Source: Pseudomonadota bacterium (GTDB lineage: Bacteria; Myxococcota_A; Polyangia; Polyangiales; Polyangiaceae). Taken from it: a stretch of DNA of 22,432 bases. The stretch's first letter is position 1, and the number at the start of each line of letters is the position of its first letter. Under the pieces are notes generated by a model. The model was given only the letters and a program-made list of their open reading frames with translations, made no database searches and was not told the origin of the DNA. The translations under genes were made by a program, and so were the position numbers. The DNA lies in NCBI GenBank assembly GCA_023432025.1, contig JAEYVE010000059.1, positions 1 through 22,432 on the forward strand, read 5' to 3'. Positions 7,333 through 14,029 of the stretch are shown in pieces.

Positions 7333-8997
7333 TCAGCGGCCGTGACCCGGGCCGATGATTTTGGGCCATGCGTCGCTCACCTTCCACTCGGGGTGAACGT
7401 GAGGCGGATGATGGCACCCGGTGCACACCGAGGGGCTCGGCGTTCGCCGAATCAAGGCGCGGTTCAAGGGGTCTTCCACGTGCCGCGAACCGGGGCCGTG
7501 GCAAACTTCGCACTGCACGTCCTCGAGGCCGGCGACGTGCGTCACCGTGCTGCCGCCGGGCTTCTCGTAGCCGGTGACGTGACACGACACGCAGTCGAGG
7601 TTGAACTCCTTGTGGCCGGCTTGAAGGGTTTCGTAGGCCGCTGCGTGCGACGTGGTGTTCCAGAACTTGCGCTCTTCGGTGTGACAGGTCGAGCACTTCT
7701 CGATGCCCACGAAGCCGCTCTCCCCGGCCGGCACGGGCTCCGGCACGCGATCCGCGAAGGCTTGTTTGTTGTGCTCGTTGACGCGCCGATAGTACGCCTC
7801 GAGGCGACCGCTCACGGCCTTGTCGACGCCCAGCGACTCACGCACGCTGACGAGCTCGTAGCGAAAGTAGCTCCCGGTGGCCGGCGCGCGCGGCGCGTCG
7901 AGGCCTGCCTTCTGCTTTTTCAGCTCGTCCAAGTCCTGCTTTCGCGCGGAAATTTCCTCGGGCCTCACGCCGCTGCCGGGCCGCTCCCACGCCGCAATTC
8001 GGCGCGTGAGCTCGTCGATACGACGAGTCAGCTTCTGCCGCTCCTCTTCGAGCCCGAGCCCCGAGCCATCGGAAAACTCGTACCTTCCGTCGCGCACGAA
8101 CAGGTCCACCACGCCGATCCCCTGCAGGTGGTTGGGCGCCTGCACGACGAGCGCGTCGCTCACCACCGTCGGCGAGAAGGGCTCGTCGTTGCCGTCTCCT
8201 TGATCGAACGCCTTGCCGAGCACGATCAACTGAAATCCCTTGGCGCCCTCAGCGAGCCGCAGCGCGCTGCCGCGATGAGCTGCCACGAGCCCGACGACGA
8301 TGCGCGCCCCCGCCTCCGAAACCGTCTTCTGTCCTCGCGCAAGCGCAGCTTCCGCCTCGCCAATTTCCACGCCGGACACGGACGCGCCCTGGAACGTCGG
8401 CAGGCTCACGCCGACGAAGCCCACCTTTTCACCGCCGACCTCGACGACGCGCGTGGCCTCTGCGCCCGCCACTGCACCCTTCAGGTTGGCCGCCAAGAGG
8501 CTCGCACCCGTCTCCGCCCGCAGCCGCGCGAGCTCCGGCTCGCCAAGCGCCCAGTCGTTCACGCCCGGCGCCCACGCCACGAGCCCCAAGTCCTTGAGCG
8601 AGCGCGCCATGGCTTCCGCCTTGAACAAGGCCTGCGTGCGACCATCCTCGGGCACCGTGGGATCCGCGAACAACATGGGGCCCGCGCCCACCACGAGTGA
8701 GGCGCCCGCCTGACCGCGATCTTTTGCGATGAACGCGGCGGCGTGATCCACACCGCCCAGCATGTCCTTCACGCAGCCGCACGGCTCGATGGCGCCGGCG
8801 GCGCCCCCCAACGTGTAGATGCGGAGCTGCGGCTTTTCCGCCGCTGGAGCGGGCGGGGCCGAGCCGCGCTTGCACCCCGGCGTAGAAACGAGCGCGGCGG
8901 CGCCCAGACCCACGAGGAGAGCGGAAAAGAGCCACCAGGGAACTCCTCCGGCGCGCGTGGTCGCGCGAACTCTGCGCATCTCCGGGTCCAACTGCAT
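7333..8997 (-). CDS. Lipoprotein: degenerate UshA-like phosphoesterase domain fused to tetrahaem cytochrome c
   Basis: I choose ATG 8997 (554 residues) rather than GTG 9006 because a TAACGT hexamer ends 7 nt before it. A hydrophobic segment WWLFSALLVGLGAAALVSTPGC gives a lipobox-like Cys42. Residues about 55-330 follow the layout of calcineurin/5'-nucleotidase-type domains seen in cytochrome-associated proteins (IEPCGC, GGVDHAA, LGLVAWAPGVNDWALG). However, the usual DxH, GNHE and GHSH metal-ligand motifs read as LGGAA, GVNDW and LGKAF. A charged coiled coil follows (about 335-390). The C-terminal part has four CXXCH haem sites at 435-439, 469-473, 496-500 and 525-529 (CSTCH, CVSCH, CEVCH, CTGCH) and extra His residues, as in cytochrome c554-type proteins. 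It is probably a periplasm-facing or outer-membrane electron carrier. The MCE gene lies 87 nt upstream on the same strand. Confidence 0.82.
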   Translation of the reverse strand: MQLDPEMRRVRATTRAGGVPWWLFSALLVGLGAAALVSTPGCKRGSAPPAPAAEKPQLRIYTLGGAAGAIEPCGCVKDMLGGVDHAAAFIAKDRGQAGASLVVGAGPMLFADPTVPEDGRTQALFKAEAMARSLKDLGLVAWAPGVNDWALGEPELARLRAETGASLLAANLKGAVAGAEATRVVEVGGEKVGFVGVSLPTFQGASVSGVEIGEAEAALARGQKTVSEAGARIVVGLVAAHRGSALRLAEGAKGFQLIVLGKAFDQGDGNDEPFSPTVVSDALVVQAPNHLQGIGVVDLFVRDGRYEFSDGSGLGLEEERQKLTRRIDELTRRIAAWERPGSGVRPEEISARKQDLDELKKQKAGLDAPRAPATGSYFRYELVSVRESLGVDKAVSGRLEAYYRRVNEHNKQAFADRVPEPVPAGESGFVGIEKCSTCHTEERKFWNTTSHAAAYETLQAGHKEFNLDCVSCHVTGYEKPGGSTVTHVAGLEDVQCEVCHGPGSRHVEDPLNRALIRRTPSPSVCTGCHHPPHVHPEWKVSDAWPKIIGPGHGR

Positions 8998-9004
8998 CGG
9001 ACCC

Positions 9005-9010
9005 ACGTTA
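9005..9010 (-). promoter_or_regulatory. -10-like TAACGT before cytochrome lipoprotein gene
   Basis: TAACGT on the minus strand is separated by 7 nt from ATG 8997. There is no Shine-Dalgarno between, so transcription may start at or near the start codon. No convincing -35 box was found. Confidence 0.4.
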
Positions 9011-9084
9011 TCCCGCAGCGCTCCCGCGCCCTCAAGTAGCCCAGCCGAGTCGGCGCGTTCCGAAAGGGTGGTCCCGGCCAGCGT

Positions 9085-10554
9085 TCAGAGCCCGGCCGAC
9101 GCGAAGGGAAGCACGTTCTTCAAGTCCTGATCGTTGAAACGCAGCTGGAGGCCCACGAAATAATCGCGGCGGTCTCCGCTCAGAATGTCATCCACGCCGC
9201 CGAGCAGCCAGAGGCGCTTCATGAACTCGTAACCCAGCGAGACACGCCACCGCGGCAAGACGACCTCACCGAAGCCGTACAAATCCTGTTGTAGCTCGAA
9301 GCGGTCGTCGAAGAGCAAGAGGTCGAGCCCCGCGCCGCCCGTGGACTCTTTGATGCCGAAGCGCCCGACCAAGGGCCCAATGCGCTGCGCGAACTGGAGA
9401 GAAAAGCGGAAGCGGTTCGTCGTGACCGTGCGCGTTTCCCGATACTTGTTGGGATCGTTCGGGTTCGTCGAGGTGACGTCCGTTTGCTCGATGAGCGTGT
9501 TACCGCGCGGATCGTTCACCACCTCGATCAGGTAGTACTTGTCCTCGCGCGGTTGAATGCGCACGGCCACGTACGTTTTGACCGTGCTCGCCAAGAACTG
9601 GTAGTCCGTGCGGAGTGAGACAATCGTGTTGATGCGGTTCAAACCGCCCACGAAGTCGTTCACTCCCTCGGCGATGCCCTCCACCTCGTCGATGAGCTTT
9701 TCGTCCTTGGTCAGTCGGCCCAGCGTGCCCTCGCCGCGCTCGAGCCGTTCGCTGACGGACTCCAGGTTGGCCAACGCGCCCTCCAAGCTCGAGCTGGCGC
9801 GGTTCACTTTTTCGACGATCTGACGCACCTCGCCGGGCTGAGCGTTTTCGCCCTCTGCGCTCTTGCCCAAGAGGTTGCGCACCTCGTTCGTGGTGACGCG
9901 CACGTTCTCCAAGATCTTCTCGACCTCGGGCCGCCCACGCTCCGTCACTTGCTCGACGTTCGAGAGGATGTTGCGGATACTGTCGCGGTTCTCCCGCACC
10001 GTCTGGTTCAGCGCTTCGGTCACGCGCGCGAGATTCTCGAGCGTGCTCTTCAGGTTTTCTTTGCCTTCTTCCGTGCCGACGCTGCCGGCCAACGAGCTCG
10101 AAACCTTGCGCACGTCGCGGGCGATTTCCGCGACCTCGTTCATGATTTGGTCGGTGCTGGTGCCCTCCAGAATGACCTGGATCTGATCGCCGTCCTCCAG
10201 CTCGCGGCGCCCCTCCGTGCCGGGAATGATGCGCAGGAAGTATTCGCCGAGCAGGCTCGACGACACCTTGGCGAGCGCCGCGTCCTCGTAGAGCTTCACG
10301 TTGTCGTCGATGCGCACGTCGACGCGGGCGCGGTTGCCCTCCAGACGAATGCTCTCGATACTTCCGACGGGAATACCGGCCACGCGTACGCGCGAGCGCT
10401 CGGACACACCCGTAGCGTCGTTCAGCATGGCGTAAACGACATACCCCTGGCCGCCGCCGGAGCCCTTGGTGACGAAGCGATAGATGAAAAAGCCCGCCAC
10501 GAGGGTCACGACGGTAAACACGCCGACTTTCGCCGCTGTCGTGACCCGAACCAT
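9085..10554 (-). CDS. MCE-domain (MlaD-like) protein with long coiled coil and C-terminal beta-rich domain
   Basis: I set the start at ATG 10554 (489 residues). The frame runs 82 residues further, but only across the divergent promoter and the CAP gene. MVRVTTAAKVGVFTVVTLVAGF gives one N-terminal membrane helix (about 8-27). An MCE/MlaD domain follows at about 36-115 (LNDATGVSERSRVRVAGIPVG, then VSSSLLGEYFLRIIPG). A long, heptad-like helical region (about 135-310) is followed by a beta-rich region (about 315-489: YQFLASTVKTYVAVRIQP, WRVSLGYEFMKRLWLLGG, YFVGLQLRF). MCE proteins form periplasmic rings or tubes that move lipids between membranes, usually with an MlaE/MlaF transporter. No such transporter genes are adjacent. 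The C-terminal part looks like outer-membrane barrel strands, so the protein might span the periplasm. Confidence 0.85.
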   Translation of the reverse strand: MVRVTTAAKVGVFTVVTLVAGFFIYRFVTKGSGGGQGYVVYAMLNDATGVSERSRVRVAGIPVGSIESIRLEGNRARVDVRIDDNVKLYEDAALAKVSSSLLGEYFLRIIPGTEGRRELEDGDQIQVILEGTSTDQIMNEVAEIARDVRKVSSSLAGSVGTEEGKENLKSTLENLARVTEALNQTVRENRDSIRNILSNVEQVTERGRPEVEKILENVRVTTNEVRNLLGKSAEGENAQPGEVRQIVEKVNRASSSLEGALANLESVSERLERGEGTLGRLTKDEKLIDEVEGIAEGVNDFVGGLNRINTIVSLRTDYQFLASTVKTYVAVRIQPREDKYYLIEVVNDPRGNTLIEQTDVTSTNPNDPNKYRETRTVTTNRFRFSLQFAQRIGPLVGRFGIKESTGGAGLDLLLFDDRFELQQDLYGFGEVVLPRWRVSLGYEFMKRLWLLGGVDDILSGDRRDYFVGLQLRFNDQDLKNVLPFASAGL

Positions 10555-10564
10555 CCGCCTTGCC

Positions 10565-10570
10565 ACCCTA
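10565..10570 (-). promoter_or_regulatory. -10-like TAGGGT before MCE gene
   Basis: TAGGGT on the minus strand lies 10 nt before ATG 10554, with an AAGGCGG stretch between them that could act as a weak ribosome site. The opposite strand over the same bases reads TAACAG (10569-10574), so the promoters of the divergent MCE and CAP genes may overlap within an imperfect palindrome CACCCT-aac-AGGGGTG. Confidence 0.35.
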
Positions 10571-10654
10571 ACAGGGGTGTGGCCCGAGCGGCCACATCCC
10601 GCGGGTGCTCCCTTCGCGAAAACCCCACCTGAGGGTCGACGGCGGACTGCCATT

Positions 10655-11986
10655 TTGCAAGCCCCCCGCGGTCGAAGCGCTATCGCCCTCGTCGCCGTGG
10701 CGCTCTCGGCCAACGCGTGCACGGGAGTAGGTGACCAAGTCGCGCCCCGCGCGGCTGAGACCGCAGCCCAAGCAAGCGCCGAGCGCCCCGGAGCGCCCAA
10801 ACCGCCCGCCCTGAAGCCGAGCTCCGCATCCCCCTCGCCACCGGCCCTCGAGTGGAAAGCAGACTACGCGGCGCCCCGGCCCGGCTCGCCCGCGGATCCC
10901 GCCCTCTCCGTGCTCGCAGAAGGCTGCGGCGCGGGGGACGAAGGCCTCCACCAGGTCGCTCAGGCGGCGGCCCGCTACTTGAGTGACCACGGTCAAGCGC
11001 CGGAGCCCGACTGGACGCTCTTCGAGCTGGGCAGGAACGGGGTGCCCTACGTGCTTCCGCGCCTCTGGTCTGCGGATGTACCGGCGGACGCCGACGACGG
11101 GCTCGTGGCCACACACATCCGCAATTGGTCCGAAGAGCGCCCGGTCCGCGGAGAAGCGCGCTGCGGCGTCGGCGAAGTGGCGCGCGAAGACGGCTCTCGC
11201 TCGGTCGCCGTCGTGTGGGTCGACGCTCGTTCGGACCTTGCCGCCCTGCCGCTTGCGCCCGCTCTCGGCGCCTCGCTCACCCTCCGGGCCCGCCTATTGG
11301 TGCCCGCCACCGACACCGAGGTCGTGGTCCTCCCGCCCGGTGGGCGCCCCCGACCACTCGCCACGAAGACGAAGGGGGACGCGGTCGAAGCCAAGATCCG
11401 CGTGGATCGCGAGGGACCGTGGCTGCTTCAACTGTTAGCCAATGATGAGGGCGGCCCCTTGCCCGCCCTTGCCTTCACGCTCTGGGTCGGCGCGAAGCCG
11501 CCGGCCAACTTCGAGGCCGGCACGGTCCCCGGCGAAGACGCCGCAGGCCCCGAGAGCACGCCCGAAGAGGCCCTGCTCGCCATGAGCAACGCAGCCCGTC
11601 GTGCCTCGGGGCTCCCCCCCTTCACGCGCCGGTCTGCGCTCGACGTGCTCGCCCGGGAGCACGCCCGGGCCATGCAGAAATGGCGCGAAATGACACACGA
11701 CTCGGGGGACGGGAACCCGGCGCGCCGTGTCGAGGCGGCGGGCATTTCCGCGCGCGCCGTCGGGGAAAACGTCGCTCGAGCGGCGACCCTGAAACGCGCG
11801 CACCGTGCGCTCTGGGCGAGTCCCTCCCATCGCGGCAATCTGCTTGCTCCCCATTTCGATGAGATCGGAATCGGAGTCGCGCCGGACGGCGCTGGTTGGT
11901 ACGTCAGCTTGCTCTTCGTCGAGTCGGTGCGTCACCACACACAAGGTGCGAACGTTGGTGACGGCTCCTCTCACGTCATGAGGTAG
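10655..11986 (+). CDS. CAP-domain (SCP/CRISP-like) secreted lipoprotein
   Basis: The frame is open from 10484, inside the opposite-strand MCE gene, so the start must be chosen. TTG 10655 gives a compact signal peptide (SAIALVAVALSANAC) with a lipobox-like Cys22 and 443 residues. GTG 10577 is an alternative with a longer N-terminus. A Pro/Ala-rich linker (about 23-80) precedes a unique middle region (about 80-290, with Cys91 and Cys170). The C-terminal CAP domain (about 305-425) shows the family landmarks EHARAM (H336), MTHDSG (H348), GENVA (E371) and SPSHRGNLL (H392), then EIGIGVAP and GWYVSLLFV. Bacterial CAP proteins are exported and stable, with poorly defined roles in envelope or extracellular functions. 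The middle region is not one I recognise. Confidence 0.8.
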   Translation: MQAPRGRSAIALVAVALSANACTGVGDQVAPRAAETAAQASAERPGAPKPPALKPSSASPSPPALEWKADYAAPRPGSPADPALSVLAEGCGAGDEGLHQVAQAAARYLSDHGQAPEPDWTLFELGRNGVPYVLPRLWSADVPADADDGLVATHIRNWSEERPVRGEARCGVGEVAREDGSRSVAVVWVDARSDLAALPLAPALGASLTLRARLLVPATDTEVVVLPPGGRPRPLATKTKGDAVEAKIRVDREGPWLLQLLANDEGGPLPALAFTLWVGAKPPANFEAGTVPGEDAAGPESTPEEALLAMSNAARRASGLPPFTRRSALDVLAREHARAMQKWREMTHDSGDGNPARRVEAAGISARAVGENVARAATLKRAHRALWASPSHRGNLLAPHFDEIGIGVAPDGAGWYVSLLFVESVRHHTQGANVGDGSSHVMR

Positions 11987-12064
11987 TGAGGGACACTTCC
12001 GGAAGCGGCTGCAAAAGGCGACGAGCGCTCACGGAGCCTCTTGGTGCGCCACCTTGCGTCGGTG

Positions 12065-12070
12065 TAGCTT
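12065..12070 (+). promoter_or_regulatory. -10-like TAGCTT before OmpA-family gene
   Basis: TAGCTT ends 6 nt before GTG 12077. A weak TTGGTG lies 18 nt upstream of it (12041-12046). There is no Shine-Dalgarno. A perfect palindrome CTTCCGGAAG (11996-12005) sits upstream, and CTTCCGG recurs at 12068. Confidence 0.35.
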
Positions 12071-12076
12071 CCGGAC

Positions 12077-13837
12077 GTGGGATTTCCAAGGGATGTTTGG
12101 GCTGGACACGCTCGCCTCGCGGCGCGTTCGCTGACCGCGGCTCTCCTCGGCGCCGCCGTGTGGACCGCCACCCCGGACGCCGAAGCACAGTCGCGCACGT
12201 TCTATCTGGACCGTGCTCAGCTGTCCGGCGCGCCCGACGACGGCTTCATGGTGTGGCGCCCGTACATGTACAAAGAAACGCGTTTTTACGCGAACATGGC
12301 GGCCGGCTTCACGCTGAATCCCCTGCGCAAAAACAACCTCACGGACACGTCGCCCGAGCGGTACTTGATGGAGGATCCGGTCGACGCGCAGCTCCTGCTC
12401 TACCCGTCGGTCGGCGCGGAAATCACGCGACGCGTCGGCTTGAATTTGATGCTCCCCATCATCCCGTACCAATGGACGGGAGCAGATCCAGACGGCCAGG
12501 GCGTAGGAAACGGCGGGCTCACCGGCACGCACAGCGCCGTGATGGACATGCGGCTCGACGCGCGTGTGCTCGCTTGGGAAAACGACGAGCGAACGACGCG
12601 CGTCGGCTTGGGTGGCGCTATGTATCTGCCCACGGGTCGGGACACCGGGTTCGCGAGCGATCGCGAGCTGACCGGCCTCGTCTACGGCGCAGCAGAGCAC
12701 CAGTTCGACTCCTTCCTTTTGACGGGAACGCTCGGCACGCATTTTCGGCCCTCACGAACGATCGGCGGTGACTTCGGTGATCTCGTGGTGGGCTCCGAGC
12801 TGCGCTACGCGATCGGTGGTTTCGTTCCACTGCAAGAAAAGCTGCGCGTGGGCGTGGAGCTGTGGGGCTCGACCGGCATCGAATCCATCGAGGACGCTCA
12901 GGGGGACAGCCACAACACGTTCTTCGGTGGCAACAACACCACCCTCGAGTGGCTCGCGCAGGGCCGCTATCTGCTCGACGAACGAGAGCGCATCTTCGTC
13001 AACGCTGGCGCTGGCACACGTCTGAGCGGCGGCTACGGCGCCGCGGACGTTCGCGTGCTCGCCTCGATTGGCACCTTCTGGACGCTCAAGGACTGGGAGC
13101 CCCAATCGCCGCCCCGTACGTTCGTCTCCACCCCCGACGTGCCCGACTACGATCCGGATCGCGACGGCGACGGCTACCCCGACTCGGTCGACAAGTGTCC
13201 GGACGTCAAGGAAGACGGCGCCGAGCCCAACCCCACGGACGGCTGCCCCAAGGAAGCGGACTCCGACAACGACGGAATCCCGGATTCCAAGGACAAGTGC
13301 CCGAACGAGCCGGAAGACAAGGACGGCATCCAAGACGAGGACGGTTGCCCGGAAGAGGACGCGGACAACGACAAGGTGCCCGACGTCGAAGACAGGTGCC
13401 CGCTCGAGCCCGGGCCGCGCTCGAAGATCGCCGAAAAGAACGGTTGCCCGAGCCTCACGAAGGTCACCGAGGACGGCGAGGTCGCGCTCATGCGCCCCAT
13501 CGAGTTCGACACCGGCAAGGCGACCATCAAGCCCGTCAGCTTCGAAATTCTCGATGAGGTCGTCACGCTCATGGAGGCGCGCGAAGACATTCGCATCTTC
13601 ATCAGCGGTCACACCGACACGGTGGGCGGGCGCGATATGAACCTGAAGCTCAGCAAAGATCGCGCGGCGTCCGTCCTCGCGTACCTCGTGAGCAAGGGTA
13701 TCTCCCAGTCGCGTCTGTCGTCCGAGGGTTACGGTCCGGACCGCCCCAAGGCGGACAACAACACGGCCGAGGGCCGTGCCAAGAACCGTCGCGTGGACTT
13801 CAAGATCCTCGAAGAGGGCGAAACCGCCCCGCTCTGA
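12077..13837 (+). CDS. OmpA-family outer-membrane protein with thrombospondin type 3 repeats
   Basis: GTG 12077 is the only sensible start (586 residues). It provides a signal peptide (ARSLTAALLGAAVWTATPDAEAQ) with likely cleavage after about residue 37. Residues about 40-345 look like an outer-membrane beta-barrel with alternating strands (GLNLMLPIIPYQW, RVGLGGAMYLPTG, LRVGVELWGS). Residues about 356-458 are Asp-rich, calcium-binding TSP3-type repeats (DPDRDGDGYPDSVDKCPD, DNDGIPDSKDKCPNEPED, NDKVPDVEDRCP). Residues about 470-580 form an OmpA C-terminal peptidoglycan-binding domain (PIEFDTGKATIKP, ISGHTDTVGG, LSKDRAASVLAYL, NRRVDFKIL). The plan barrel-TSP3-OmpA is common in Myxococcota and other Gram-negatives and anchors the outer membrane to peptidoglycan. 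The gene looks monocistronic and is followed by a strong hairpin. Confidence 0.9.
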   Translation: MGFPRDVWAGHARLAARSLTAALLGAAVWTATPDAEAQSRTFYLDRAQLSGAPDDGFMVWRPYMYKETRFYANMAAGFTLNPLRKNNLTDTSPERYLMEDPVDAQLLLYPSVGAEITRRVGLNLMLPIIPYQWTGADPDGQGVGNGGLTGTHSAVMDMRLDARVLAWENDERTTRVGLGGAMYLPTGRDTGFASDRELTGLVYGAAEHQFDSFLLTGTLGTHFRPSRTIGGDFGDLVVGSELRYAIGGFVPLQEKLRVGVELWGSTGIESIEDAQGDSHNTFFGGNNTTLEWLAQGRYLLDERERIFVNAGAGTRLSGGYGAADVRVLASIGTFWTLKDWEPQSPPRTFVSTPDVPDYDPDRDGDGYPDSVDKCPDVKEDGAEPNPTDGCPKEADSDNDGIPDSKDKCPNEPEDKDGIQDEDGCPEEDADNDKVPDVEDRCPLEPGPRSKIAEKNGCPSLTKVTEDGEVALMRPIEFDTGKATIKPVSFEILDEVVTLMEAREDIRIFISGHTDTVGGRDMNLKLSKDRAASVLAYLVSKGISQSRLSSEGYGPDRPKADNNTAEGRAKNRRVDFKILEEGETAPL

Positions 13838-13850
13838 ACCGGGCCCCCCT

Positions 13851-13881
13851 GGACCGCGCGGCTCCTCGGGTCGCGCGGTCC
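13851..13881 (+). terminator. Hairpin after OmpA-family gene
   Basis: A perfect 10-bp inverted repeat GGACCGCGCG / CGCGCGGTCC with an 11-base loop starts 13 nt after the stop. There is no T-tract. A partial copy GGACCGCG recurs at about 13889. It is probably the transcript end. Confidence 0.55.
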
Positions 13882-14014
13882 GTTCGGATGGACCGCGTCG
13901 TCCCACGAGGGCCACGCGGCCGGGCCCTCCTCCGCGAGCGAGCCCACGAGCAACCTCGGGGCCTGCCTACAAGGTGGGCAGCATCCTCCCGTGTTTGCGA
14001 GGAAAAACGCATGC

Positions 14015-14020
14015 TACCGT
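14015..14020 (+). promoter_or_regulatory. -10-like TACCGT before first Cys-rich paralog
   Basis: TGCTACCGT, with the hexamer TACCGT ending 9 nt before ATG 14030. The same TGCTACC element occurs at exactly the same distance before the second paralog (ATG 16980), although most surrounding non-coding sequence differs. This supports it as a functional element. Confidence 0.5.
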
Positions 14021-14029
14021 GCTCCGAGG

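Noticed and set aside
7331..7347. Short inverted repeat GGTCA...TGACC at the MATE/cytochrome junction
   Set aside because: It has only a 5-bp stem and lies mostly within the 3' coding end of the cytochrome gene, which is too weak to call a terminator.
7342..8700. 452-residue plus-strand open frame
   Set aside because: It is antisense to the cytochrome lipoprotein gene, which has four CXXCH motifs in its own frame.
13144..13450. Periodic GA/CC-rich Asp-codon repeats
   Set aside because: They encode the TSP3 calcium-binding repeats and are not a DNA-level element.
12752..13915. 387-residue open frame on the minus strand
   Set aside because: It is antisense to the TSP3/OmpA coding sequence, whose plus-strand frame has clear domains. 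It is a codon-bias shadow.
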